Source: CBDFFW01 sp965246945
GTDB taxonomy: Bacteria > Pseudomonadota > Alphaproteobacteria > UBA11073
Length of the DNA stretch: 64,000 bases
Direction of reading: 5' to 3'
Assembly: GCA_965246945.1 (NCBI GenBank)
Contig: CBDFFW010000001.1
Coordinates: 1,426,001 to 1,490,000 of the forward strand
The number at the start of each line of letters is the position of its first letter. Position 1 is the stretch's first letter. Shown in pieces: positions 41,686-50,235 of this stretch. Position numbers and translations under genes: made by a program. The notes under the pieces were generated by a model. It saw nothing but the letters and a program-made list of their open reading frames with translations. It did no database searches and was not told the DNA's origin.

Positions 41686-42363
41686 CTAGCGCAAGCGAAA
41701 GGCAAACAGCAGATTATTTAAGCTTGCTTTGGTGCAAGAATAAAGGCCCGCGCTATTGGCCACCATTTTATTCAACGGTACATACCCCGCGCCGGCAGTA
41801 TTAATATCGTTCGCCGCAAAAATAATTTTAGTATAGTCATTATTCACCTGCACCCGAATAATGCCATATTTGGTAACCAAAATATCGGTGCTGGCCATGG
41901 CGGTAATAAGATCTACGCAGCGGCTATAATCCAAATTGGTTACATAAAAGCCGTAATATGGCCCGCCAATCCCACGATCAAAAGTATTATTGGCAAAAGT
42001 TAGTGGGCGAATGGTGCTGTAAAGACCGGTGCTGACCAGGCCGTAAGGTGAAATAATGTCGGCAGTGCCATTTAGTTTTAATTCGGAGGGCACGACATCG
42101 CCCGCGGCAATTGCTTTATCTGTTCGATCATTCACATCACTGGTTTTGAAAATAGCGTTGCCTTCATTAAACTGGCTTAAATAATCTTTAAATTGCTGGC
42201 TGAATTTTTGAATAGCAAAAACCGTTTCCGTGGTACGCGCTTGGGCGGTCATTTTGCGTGCGCCGATTAAGACAGCGGCTATTAAACCAGCCACAACAAC
42301 CAATACTAGGCTTAACTCAATCAGCGTAAATCCGCGTTTTTGATGATTGCTGGCTGATAACAT
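41686..42363 (-). CDS. Type IV prepilin-like protein
   Basis: The 225-residue protein has a classical prepilin peptidase site: NHQKRG then FTLIELSLVLVVVAGLIAAVLIG. Cleavage after Gly and a Glu at mature position 5 are as expected. The C-terminal domain (GPYYGFYVTNLDYSRCVDLI, SAGLYSCTKASLNNLLF) holds two cysteines. This is a type IV or pseudopilin. It lies 18 bases downstream of the PilM-like gene on the same strand. Confidence 0.87.
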   Translation of the reverse strand: MLSASNHQKRGFTLIELSLVLVVVAGLIAAVLIGARKMTAQARTTETVFAIQKFSQQFKDYLSQFNEGNAIFKTSDVNDRTDKAIAAGDVVPSELKLNGTADIISPYGLVSTGLYSTIRPLTFANNTFDRGIGGPYYGFYVTNLDYSRCVDLITAMASTDILVTKYGIIRVQVNNDYTKIIFAANDINTAGAGYVPLNKMVANSAGLYSCTKASLNNLLFAFRLR

Positions 42364-42381
42364 TAGGTATGATTAAACATT

Positions 42382-43104
42382 CTATTTAGGAGTTTGTATA
42401 TGGGTCATGATGACAGTTGCGCCAACCATATTGGGATGGGTGCCATCTGGCGCGGTAATGGTGGCGGCAATGGCATTAATGACTTGGGGCTGAATAATGG
42501 TCGATTGTGATCTCGCCAAATCAATTTGAACATCCGTGTAGTCGATATAATATTTATTGCAGGTGGATCCGGTTACATCCGCGCATTTCAAACGCCCGAC
42601 ACCGGTTTGATCCTGCAAGATAGCCCGCACATCAGCCGGTAAATTGATATCAACCTGGGAGATGGAACCAACGGCAGTGAAATTTCCAGCCTGCAAAGGT
42701 TTTTGTGGTGGCAAAAATGTAATTAAGTAAAAATCATTACTATCAGACGCTTTGGTAATCCATGACTGCCAGCCGCGCAAACTACCCGCCGTTTGCGGCA
42801 ATAAAGATTGATAATCCGGCCAATAAGTGGCCATGGCGCCTTTTGCCGGGGATGGTTTGGTGGCATCATAAATTCGGTCATTAATCGGCTGCGTGCAATA
42901 AGTGCTGCTATTCTGTGTGCAAGGCAGGTTGTTTGGCACTGTTGCATCATTGGCCACTTGCAGCATCGCAGCCTGATGCCAAATTACCATATTATTGGCA
43001 TAGGCTTCCGATTGAATATTCGCGCCATTGGCATTGGGTGCGTTAAATCCCCACACGCCAACCAAGGCGGCAAAAATCATCAAAACGGCAGCACCCAAAA
43101 ACAT
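42382..43104 (-). CDS. PilM-like pilus accessory protein
   Basis: The 240-residue product opens with a membrane helix (MFLGAAVLMIFAALVGVWGF) followed by NIQSEAYANNMVIWHQAAMLQVAN, which resembles PilM of R64-type thin pili. The rest is beta-rich with cysteines (LPCTQNSSTYCTQP, LKCADVTGSTCNKYYID) and ends GATVIMTHIQTPK. No prepilin cleavage site is present. It probably works with the downstream prepilin. R64 homology is inferred from the N-terminus. Confidence 0.6.
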   Translation of the reverse strand: MFLGAAVLMIFAALVGVWGFNAPNANGANIQSEAYANNMVIWHQAAMLQVANDATVPNNLPCTQNSSTYCTQPINDRIYDATKPSPAKGAMATYWPDYQSLLPQTAGSLRGWQSWITKASDSNDFYLITFLPPQKPLQAGNFTAVGSISQVDINLPADVRAILQDQTGVGRLKCADVTGSTCNKYYIDYTDVQIDLARSQSTIIQPQVINAIAATITAPDGTHPNMVGATVIMTHIQTPK

Positions 43105-43145
43105 TCATTTCAGTATGCCGCAGAAATAAGAATAAAATGTTAATA

Positions 43146-44051
43146 TTAAGGCAAATTTTTGATAATTATGGCGGCACGTATTGCAACTGCCTGCGCCGCT
43201 TGAAAAAAATAAATCGCTCGCGGATCGCTATCAAAAGCAGGATCGGTGGTATTAATCCGCGGCAATGGATCCAAAATAACGCAATTTTTAGGCAAATTTT
43301 CAGCAAATTTTAGGGTTACCAAAGGCACATCGAAATAATCAGCCGGTGGGTGATTAACACCCAAACGCTCTTTTTGGAGACGATTGATATATAATGCATC
43401 AAGATCCAACAAATTCTGTTTTTGTGGCGGAAATGTGACGAAACTATCATAATGACTGCCATTTGTCGTGATTAAGGCATACTCTTCTTCAGGCAAAGCA
43501 AAGCCTGGGGGTGCATAGCCTTTAAATTTAACGCCAAAGCGGCTGCCTAGCCGGACCAATGAATGTATAGCACGACTGTGTTTCAAATCTCCTAACAACC
43601 CTAAAGTTAATCCGTCTAACCGGCCGTAATGTTGCTGCAGGGTAAATAAGTCGATCAGCGCCTGGGTTGGATGTTCACCCGTCCCTTCACCAGCATTGAT
43701 AATTGGTTTATCGATTAATTTTTGTAAGCTCCGGCATAATCCCACATCTTTATGCCGGATAGCCATGCCATCCGCATAGCTGGCCATCATGCGCACTGTA
43801 TCTTCTAGGCTTTCGCCTTTTTCTAAGGAAGTGCCCTGGCCGCCGTTAAATCCTAAAATACTACCGCCCAGACGCTGCATCGCCGCCGCAAAGGAAAAAT
43901 AAGTGCGGGTCGATGGTTCAAAAAAAAGTAACGCCAAAATCTTACCCTGCATCCGATCGCGAAACGCGGTTGGATTCGCTTGGAAAGCCCTGGCAGTTGC
44001 AAAAATACGCTCCACCTGATCGGTGGAAAGGTCACTAACTGCAATTACCAT
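43146..44051 (-). CDS. pyrB: Aspartate carbamoyltransferase catalytic subunit
   Basis: The 301-residue enzyme makes carbamoyl-aspartate in pyrimidine synthesis. It has the carbamoyl phosphate loop LLFFEPSTRTYFSFAAAM, the K-G-E-S-L motif, GEHPTQALIDLFTLQ, and GLLGDLKHSRAIHSL. The late motif usually written H-P-L-P-R reads D-P-L-P-R here (VILDPLPRINT), a notable change at a conserved place. No pyrI regulatory gene is adjacent. It is divergent from atpH. Confidence 0.92.
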   Translation of the reverse strand: MVIAVSDLSTDQVERIFATARAFQANPTAFRDRMQGKILALLFFEPSTRTYFSFAAAMQRLGGSILGFNGGQGTSLEKGESLEDTVRMMASYADGMAIRHKDVGLCRSLQKLIDKPIINAGEGTGEHPTQALIDLFTLQQHYGRLDGLTLGLLGDLKHSRAIHSLVRLGSRFGVKFKGYAPPGFALPEEEYALITTNGSHYDSFVTFPPQKQNLLDLDALYINRLQKERLGVNHPPADYFDVPLVTLKFAENLPKNCVILDPLPRINTTDPAFDSDPRAIYFFQAAQAVAIRAAIIIKNLP

Positions 44052-44156
44052 AAGCTTAGGAATTAGGCAGGTTTTATGTCATTTGCCAAGCGCTATTAAC
44101 CCGTCAGCGATTTTTGATTGCACGCGGGCGCGCAGCTGGTTAGGGATAAAACCAAG

Positions 44157-44705
44157 ATGCGGAGCACCAGCCAGATAGTTGACCGTTATGCCCAGGCGCT
44201 ATTTGAATTAGCGAGTGAGCATAATGCCCTGTTCCACATTTATGGCCAAACCCAGGCATTGGCGGCCGCCCTGCAAGAAGATGCCACCCCATTACAAATT
44301 CTGAATGATCCAACTTTGCCGCGCGATTTAAAATTGCGGGCAATTGCAACGCTGGGCCAGCAAAAACATTTTCATAGCTTACTAACGCAAACGCTGCAAA
44401 CCATGGTCCGCAAAAACCGGATCGGTATGGCAGAAGGCATGCTAACCCGTTTTAACGAATTATATGCCGCGCATGACGGCCAGCAAATCGCCGAAGTAAC
44501 CACGGCCCAACCGCTGACCGATGCACAGAAAAATCAAATTAAAGATACGCTGCGTCAAATTATCGGCAAACCTGCCCAATTGGTTGAAAAAGTGGATGAA
44601 CGCTTATTAGGTGGTGTTCGTATCCGTCTGGGTTCTTGGCTGATTGATGACAGCATCGCCGCCCGCCTCCGCCGCCTAGAACAACAATTGCTGAAAGCTG
44701 CATAA
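44157..44705 (+). CDS. atpH: F0F1 ATP synthase subunit delta
   Basis: I start at the ATG at 44157 with AGGGAT upstream; the frame is open from a TTG at 44118. The 182-residue protein is subunit delta (OSCP), with the N-terminal helical domain (SQIVDRYAQALFELASEHNALFHIYG, LPRDLKLRAIATLG) and the C-terminal EVTTAQPLTDAQKNQIKDTLRQIIG...KVDERLLGGVRIRLGSWLIDDSIAARLRRLEQQL. It caps F1 and joins the b/b' stalk. Confidence 0.94.
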   Translation: MRSTSQIVDRYAQALFELASEHNALFHIYGQTQALAAALQEDATPLQILNDPTLPRDLKLRAIATLGQQKHFHSLLTQTLQTMVRKNRIGMAEGMLTRFNELYAAHDGQQIAEVTTAQPLTDAQKNQIKDTLRQIIGKPAQLVEKVDERLLGGVRIRLGSWLIDDSIAARLRRLEQQLLKAA

Positions 44706-44756
44706 ATTTATTCCTTAGCCGTGGTAAAATTTTATCTGATCGCTTAAGCTCAGCAC

Positions 44757-45263
44757 ATGGATAATTTGCCGCCGGATGATCTGGTTGATGAACCAGAAAT
44801 TGATGATGAAGAAGCGGAAGAAATTGATGTTGCTTCGGTAATTGATGATTTACGGGCCATTCATACAGAATTGGATTATGAACTGCTGTTTGTAGAAATA
44901 GCCGAAGATTATCTATTAGAAGCAACGGAAGAAGAATATCCCGAACGCATTGATCACCTGTTTGATCTGGCCGAGGATATTGAAGCAATCCATGCCATGG
45001 CGATTGAAGAATTTCACCGGCAATTTGCCGCTATTCACCCAGCGGTGACGTTGGCCCAAATTGCTGAAGCGGTTATCCCTATTGGCATGATTGTCCATTC
45101 CGATGGCGCCAGCGAGTTTTGGTTTGATTATTTCGCCCAATTGCAGCCAGAGCAAGCCATCGAAGAAGTGCTGGATTTCCCTAGCCACAAAATCTTACTG
45201 GAGCTGGATCCCGAAGGCGAATTTCTTTCACTTGATTTTGAGGAAGCCGAAACGCGGCATTAA
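44757..45263 (+). CDS. Acidic hypothetical protein inside the ATP synthase F1 operon
   Basis: This 168-residue protein lies between atpH and atpA with gaps of 51 and 39 bases, so it should be co-transcribed. It is extremely acidic: PPDDLVDEPEIDDEEAEEID at the start, then IDDLRAIHTELDYELLFVEI and a helical RIDHLFDLAEDIEAIHAMAIEEF. Near residues 115-140 is VIPIGMIVHSDGASEFWFDY, reminiscent of DUF2004/DUF2262-type domains but not assignable. No signal or membrane segment. In the usual alphaproteobacterial order atpH and atpA are adjacent, so this is a lineage-specific insertion; a role in F1 assembly or regulation is a guess. Confidence 0.68.
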   Translation: MDNLPPDDLVDEPEIDDEEAEEIDVASVIDDLRAIHTELDYELLFVEIAEDYLLEATEEEYPERIDHLFDLAEDIEAIHAMAIEEFHRQFAAIHPAVTLAQIAEAVIPIGMIVHSDGASEFWFDYFAQLQPEQAIEEVLDFPSHKILLELDPEGEFLSLDFEEAETRH

Positions 45264-45302
45264 GCTTGACTTCAGCGCGGCGTTTTTGTTGTTAGAATAA
45301 CT

Positions 45303-46871
45303 ATGGAACTACGCGCTGCAGAAATCACCGCCATTTTAAAACAGGAAATCGCCAATTCAAATTTGGCACCTGAAGTCGCCGAAGTTGGCACTGTTGTCAA
45401 AGTGGGTGATGGTGTTGCCTCAGTACACGGCCTTGACCGCGCCATGGCGGGCGAGATGGTTGAGTTTGTGGGCGCTGACGGCCAAAGCGAACCCGTTAAA
45501 GGGATGATCCTGAATTTGGCGGCCGACACCGTCGGGATCGTGATTTTCGGCGATGAGCGGAATATTAAAGAAGGCGACATTGTGCGCCGCACGGGCGAGA
45601 TTGTCCGCGTGCCGACCGGCAAAGGTTTGTTGGGCCGTGTGGTCGATGGGTTAGGCAACCCAATTGATGAAAAAGGGCCGATTATGGCCAGCGAATATCG
45701 CAATGCCGAAGTAAAAGCACCTGGCATTATTCCGCGCCAATCAGTGCATGAGCCGATGAGTACCGGCATTAAAGCAATTGATGCCTTGGTGCCGATCGGC
45801 CGCGGTCAGCGGGAATTGATTATTGGCGACCGGCAAACCGGTAAAACCACGGTGGCGATTGATGCAATTATCAACCAAAAAGCCGTTAACCAAATGGGCG
45901 ATGATAAAAAATCGATGTACTGTATTTATGTCGCCATTGGTCAAAAGCGCTCAACGGTCGCGCAAATTGTGAAAAAATTACAAGCAGCTGGCGCAATGGA
46001 TTATACGATTGTGGTGGCGGCCACCGCATCTGATTCTGCTCCAATGCAGTTTTTGGCACCCTATACTGCAGCCGCCATGGGTGAATATTTCCGTGATAAT
46101 GGTATGCACGCGCTGATTATTTACGATGATTTATCGAAGCATGCGGTGGCATACCGGCAGATGTCTCTCCTCCTGCGCCGTCCGCCAGGCCGTGAAGCTT
46201 ATCCTGGAGATGTTTTCTACTTACATTCTCGCTTGCTGGAGCGCGCGGCCAAAATGAGCAAAGCCGAAGGTGGCGGTTCACTAACTGCGCTACCGATTAT
46301 TGAAACGCAAGCAGGTGATGTATCTGCCTATATTCCAACCAATGTTATTTCCATTACCGATGGTCAAATTTTCTTGGAAACCAATCTGTTTTACAAAGGC
46401 ATCCGCCCAGCGATTAATGTGGGGATTTCCGTTTCACGGGTGGGTTCAGCAGCGCAAATTAAAGCAATGAAACAGGTGGCCGGCCGCATTAAATTAGAGT
46501 TGGCGCAATACCGCGAAATGGAAGCTTTCTCGCAATTCGCATCTGATCTTGATGCCTCAACCCAGCGTTTATTGGCGCGTGGTGCGCGGCTAACCGAATT
46601 GCTAAAGCAAGCGCAATACAGCCCACTGAAAACCGAAGAACAGGTTTGTGTGTTGTTTGCCGGTGTGCGTGGTTATGTCGATGCCGTGCCGGTTAAAGAT
46701 GTGGTGCGTTATGAACAGGAATTTTTGCAATCTTTGCGCACGCGCGGTGCTTCCATTTTGGAAACCATTCGCACCGAAGGCGAGATGAGCAAAGCCATCG
46801 AAGGCAAACTGGTTTCTTATATTGAACAGTTTAACAAAGCCTTCCTCGGCGATGATCAACAAGCTGCATAA
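45303..46871 (+). CDS. atpA: F0F1 ATP synthase subunit alpha
   Basis: The 522-residue subunit has the N-terminal beta domain (VGDGVASVHGLDRAMAGEMVEF), the P-loop GDRQTGKTTVAIDAI, the DELSEED-like late regions, and the signature PAINVGISVSRVGSAAQ. It forms the F1 hexamer with beta and carries the non-catalytic nucleotide sites. Length is a little above the E. coli protein (513). atpG follows 16 bases later. Confidence 0.97.
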   Translation: MELRAAEITAILKQEIANSNLAPEVAEVGTVVKVGDGVASVHGLDRAMAGEMVEFVGADGQSEPVKGMILNLAADTVGIVIFGDERNIKEGDIVRRTGEIVRVPTGKGLLGRVVDGLGNPIDEKGPIMASEYRNAEVKAPGIIPRQSVHEPMSTGIKAIDALVPIGRGQRELIIGDRQTGKTTVAIDAIINQKAVNQMGDDKKSMYCIYVAIGQKRSTVAQIVKKLQAAGAMDYTIVVAATASDSAPMQFLAPYTAAAMGEYFRDNGMHALIIYDDLSKHAVAYRQMSLLLRRPPGREAYPGDVFYLHSRLLERAAKMSKAEGGGSLTALPIIETQAGDVSAYIPTNVISITDGQIFLETNLFYKGIRPAINVGISVSRVGSAAQIKAMKQVAGRIKLELAQYREMEAFSQFASDLDASTQRLLARGARLTELLKQAQYSPLKTEEQVCVLFAGVRGYVDAVPVKDVVRYEQEFLQSLRTRGASILETIRTEGEMSKAIEGKLVSYIEQFNKAFLGDDQQAA

Positions 46872-46887
46872 ACAAGAAGATTAAGAT

Positions 46888-47784
46888 ATGCCCAGTTTAA
46901 AGGATCTCCGTAACCGGATTGGTAGCGTGAAAAACACACGTAAAATCACGAGCGCCATGAAAATGGTCGCGGCGAGCAAATTGCGCCGGGCGCAGGAACA
47001 TGCGCTGGCCGGTCAGCCTTATGCTGAAAATATGGCTAAAATGCTGGCACGTGCCAGCCAGGCAGCCATCGGCGAATTGGATTTTCCGCTTTTAAAAGGT
47101 ACTGGTAATGATCAAACCTATTTATTAATTGTTATTACCAGCGACCGCGGTTTGGCAGGCGCATTTAATACTTATGCGGTGCGCGAAGCCCGTAAATTAA
47201 TTTTGAAACTGCAACGGACTGGCAAAACCGTTAAAATCATTACCGTGGGCCGCAAAGGCCAAGCCCTGCTGCGTCGTGAATTTCCGAATTTGCTAATCAA
47301 TCATTTTGAAGAATTGGCAAAACCGCGTTTGAATTTCGGCGCGGCTGAACGCGTAACCGAAACGGTATTGGATTTATTCAATACTGGCCAATTTGATGTG
47401 GCCATGGTGGTTTACAACCGTTTTCAATCGGTCATGACCCAAGTACCAACTTCCTGGCAAGTCATCCCCTTCACCGCGCCAGTTGGTAATGATAACAAAC
47501 AGGCCAAAACAGAAGAATTTAACGAGCGCAATTTGTATGATTTCGAGCCTAGCGCCAAAGAAATTTTAGCGGAATTATTACCGCGCAATCTTAGCATTCA
47601 AATTTACCGCGCCTTATTAGACAGCGCGGCAGGCGAACAAGCCGCGCGAATGACCGCAATGGATAACGCCACCCGCAATGCCAGCGAAATGATCAAGAAA
47701 CAAACTTTGGTTTATAACCGCGCCCGCCAGGCCTTTATTACCAAGGAATTGATTGAAATTATTTCCGGCGCTGAGGCGGTTTAA
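46888..47784 (+). CDS. atpG: F0F1 ATP synthase subunit gamma
   Basis: The 298-residue rotor shaft has the N-terminal coiled coil (PSLKDLRNRIGSVKNTRKITSAMKMVAASKLRRAQEHA) and the C-terminal helix (SAAGEQAARMTAMDNATRNASEMIKKQTLVYNRARQAFITKELIEIISGAEAV). In most bacteria atpD and atpC follow; here a small DUF1192 gene follows and atpDC are not in the window. Confidence 0.96.
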   Translation: MPSLKDLRNRIGSVKNTRKITSAMKMVAASKLRRAQEHALAGQPYAENMAKMLARASQAAIGELDFPLLKGTGNDQTYLLIVITSDRGLAGAFNTYAVREARKLILKLQRTGKTVKIITVGRKGQALLRREFPNLLINHFEELAKPRLNFGAAERVTETVLDLFNTGQFDVAMVVYNRFQSVMTQVPTSWQVIPFTAPVGNDNKQAKTEEFNERNLYDFEPSAKEILAELLPRNLSIQIYRALLDSAAGEQAARMTAMDNATRNASEMIKKQTLVYNRARQAFITKELIEIISGAEAV

Positions 47785-47787
47785 TTC

Positions 47788-47976
47788 ATGTGGGATGAAG
47801 AACGCCCGCGTCCGAAAGCGGATCATGCGTTTACGCCGCGTGATCTGACACCATTAAGCAAAGCAGAACTGCAGACTTATCAGCAATTTTGCCAAGATGA
47901 AATTATCCGTACTGCTGCCGAGCTTGAAAAACGGACAGATGCTGAAAATACAGCCGCTGGTTTATTTAAGAAATGA
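47788..47976 (+). CDS. DUF1192-like small protein
   Basis: The 62-residue product has the DUF1192 pattern: a start MWDEERPRPKADHAFTPRDL, the central LSKAELQTYQQFCQDEIIRTAAELEKR and the tail GLFKK. DUF1192 is an alphaproteobacterial family of about 60 residues with unknown role. It lies 3 bases after the atpG stop and is likely in the same operon. Confidence 0.75.
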   Translation: MWDEERPRPKADHAFTPRDLTPLSKAELQTYQQFCQDEIIRTAAELEKRTDAENTAAGLFKK

Positions 47977-48018
47977 TGGCTTTCCCAATCGGAGAAAAGC
48001 CGTTAAAAATTAGCTATT

Positions 48019-48977
48019 ATGCATAATAGCTTTTTGTCTGTGGTTCTAATCGCCGATGCCGAAAGTACACCAAGTAGTATTGCGCGCGATGTTCAAGGTG
48101 TCTTTAAACAAACCAGCCGTCAATTTAGCGAAAGCGAAATCATTGTTGTCCAAAATGGTATTTCCTATTCGTTGGCTGATGCCTTGGCGGCTTTACCACA
48201 TGAAGTGCGCAATTTGGTGCAATTGGTGCAGTTAACCCGTCCGGTAAGCGAAAATATTGCAAGCCTGGCCGGTCTTGAACACAGCCGCGGCCAATGGACC
48301 GTTTTTACTCACGCCTATTTATGCCAATCAACCTGGTTTAATTAATCAGCTTTACAATCAGGCCATTCAACAAAGTGCCGATATCGTTACGTTTAAGCCA
48401 GCACCTAATAATTTTTCTAATGCGGGCCATGCATTTGGTGAATAATGGTTTTGGCAAAGCGTTGCAGTGGTTAAGCGGGATTAATACTATCCCCTCTTTA
48501 ACTGCAGATGGCATTTTTTCCAGCCGTGCAGTTAGCGGCTTGGCAAATTACCGTAATAAGGCGATGGACCTGCCCATGGTTTATGCGCAATTGGGTATGG
48601 CAGGTTCAATGCTACCAACTCAATCCTGGCCAGATTTAAATTGGCGCGCTGCGGTCGAAATATTCTTTACCAATTGGCGGCGGCTGCTGCGCGGCAATAT
48701 TCTGCGTTACCTCGTTTTGCTGCATAGTGCGCTGGTTTTTGCTTATGCTTGGTTAACCACCACTACTATGCCGTATATCGCGCCCTTATCTTACGGCGAG
48801 AATCCAAATGCCGAAGTGCTTAAAATGTTGCACACCCAAAATATTGTGCAAGCGTGGATTTGGTTTGCGCTGAGCCTGGGGCTGATTGGTTTATACCAAA
48901 TCTGGCGGCGCCTGCGGCAATTACCCGATGAAGCACCTTATACGGTGCAACGGCTCATGATCATGGCTCAAAAGTAA
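48019..48977 (+). pseudogene. Broken family 2 glycosyltransferase-like gene with two frame breaks
   Basis: Three consecutive frames make up one glycosyltransferase-like protein. Frame 1 (48019-48345) begins SVVLIADAESTPSSIARDVQ and runs to RGQWTVFT. Near 48302-48306 (TTTTT) the frame shifts and reads PIYANQPGLINQLYNQAIQQSADIVTFKPAPNNF. At 48414-48418 (TTTTT) it shifts again to the third frame, which covers MHLVNNGFGKALQWLSG and a C-terminal part with two membrane helices (YLVLLHSALVFAYAWL, IWFALSLGLIGLYQIW). Both shifts are by one base. The gene is either decaying or affected by assembly errors. Confidence 0.7.
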
Positions 48978-49117
48978 TTAGTTAACATCGGGGGTTATTT
49001 AACAATATTTTTACTAGCGAATTATGCTGATGGCATTTGAATAGGTCATTGGTTTCCCCACCGACTCGGCGCTACAAATACTTAAATGCGTAAACTAGCG
49101 AATAAGGCAGCATAAGA

Positions 49118-50212
49118 ATGCGGTGTGCAGTTATTGGTGCCGGAGTGATTGGCTTGGCGACTGCGCGGGTTATGGCACAAGCGGGCCATCAAGTTGATAT
49201 TTATGAACAGCATCACGATATTGGGTTGGAAGTAAGCAGCCATAATAGTGAAATTATCCATGCTGGTATTTATTATATATCAGGTAGCAAAAAAGCAAAG
49301 CTCGCCGTGCGTGGTGCTGAGATGCTATATGCCTATTGTGCAGAAAAGCAAATCGCGCATCGCCGTTGTGGCAAATTAATTATTGCAACCGATGAAAGCC
49401 AACACGCCAAATTGGATGCGCTGCAAGTTAAAGCAGAAGCCAACGGGGTGCATGGCATCATTCGGTTAAATGCAGCCGAATTTAAAGCGCGTGTGCAGAA
49501 AGTAACCGGCACTGCCGCTATTTTTTCTCCCAATACTGGAATTGTTTCGGTTAAACAATTAATGGCGGCCATGTTACAAGATGCGTGCAGTGCCAGTGCC
49601 AATTTGTATTTAGGCCATACGGTCATTGCCATGGGGCAAACGCACTCACATTTATGGCTGCGCACCCAATTGGATACAACGCATCAGGAATATGATTACA
49701 TTGTCAATGCTGCTGGCTTGGGCGCTAGTAAAGTTCTACAAAGCTTTGAAGGTTTTCCAGTTGCCGCTTGGCAGCCCACCTATTTTGCCAAGGGTAATTA
49801 TTTCCGGCTAAACCGGCGGTTTGACTGCCCGCATTTGCTTTATCCCCTGCCCGAGCCTGGCGGTCTTGGTATCCATCTCACTTTTGATTTTGCTGGCCAA
49901 TGCCGTTTTGGTCCAGATGTCGAATGGGTTGCAGCGCCTGATTATCAAGTTAACCCGACACGCCGCGCCCATTTTCATAATGAAATTACCCGTTATTTGC
50001 CGTGGGTTAAAGAGGATGATTTATCGCCATTTTTTGCCGGTGTGCGCCCTAAAATCGTCCCGCAAGGTGCACCCGATGCCGACTTTGTTATTCAAAATAG
50101 TGCTGAACACGGCATTAGTGGCTTAATCAACTTACTCGGCTTTGAATCGCCTGGTTTAACTTCATGTTTAGCAATTGGCCAACAGGTGAAAGATTTGTAC
50201 TTCTCAAACTAA
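49118..50212 (+). CDS. FAD-dependent oxidoreductase (L-2-hydroxyglutarate oxidase-like)
   Basis: The 364-residue protein has a Rossmann FAD motif at its start (CAVIGAGVIGLATARVMAQAGHQVDIYEQ), then VSSHNSEIIHAGIYYISGS (typical of the DAO/L2HGDH group), NAAGLGASKVLQSF and a C-terminal GLINLLGFESPGLTSCLAIGQQV. LhgO-type enzymes oxidise L-2-hydroxyglutarate. A ribosome site AAGG lies 9 bases upstream. It sits at the edge of the glycan locus, with no clear functional link to it. Confidence 0.85.
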   Translation: MRCAVIGAGVIGLATARVMAQAGHQVDIYEQHHDIGLEVSSHNSEIIHAGIYYISGSKKAKLAVRGAEMLYAYCAEKQIAHRRCGKLIIATDESQHAKLDALQVKAEANGVHGIIRLNAAEFKARVQKVTGTAAIFSPNTGIVSVKQLMAAMLQDACSASANLYLGHTVIAMGQTHSHLWLRTQLDTTHQEYDYIVNAAGLGASKVLQSFEGFPVAAWQPTYFAKGNYFRLNRRFDCPHLLYPLPEPGGLGIHLTFDFAGQCRFGPDVEWVAAPDYQVNPTRRAHFHNEITRYLPWVKEDDLSPFFAGVRPKIVPQGAPDADFVIQNSAEHGISGLINLLGFESPGLTSCLAIGQQVKDLYFSN

Positions 50213-50235
50213 TCGAATTAGGTATTATTTATTTT

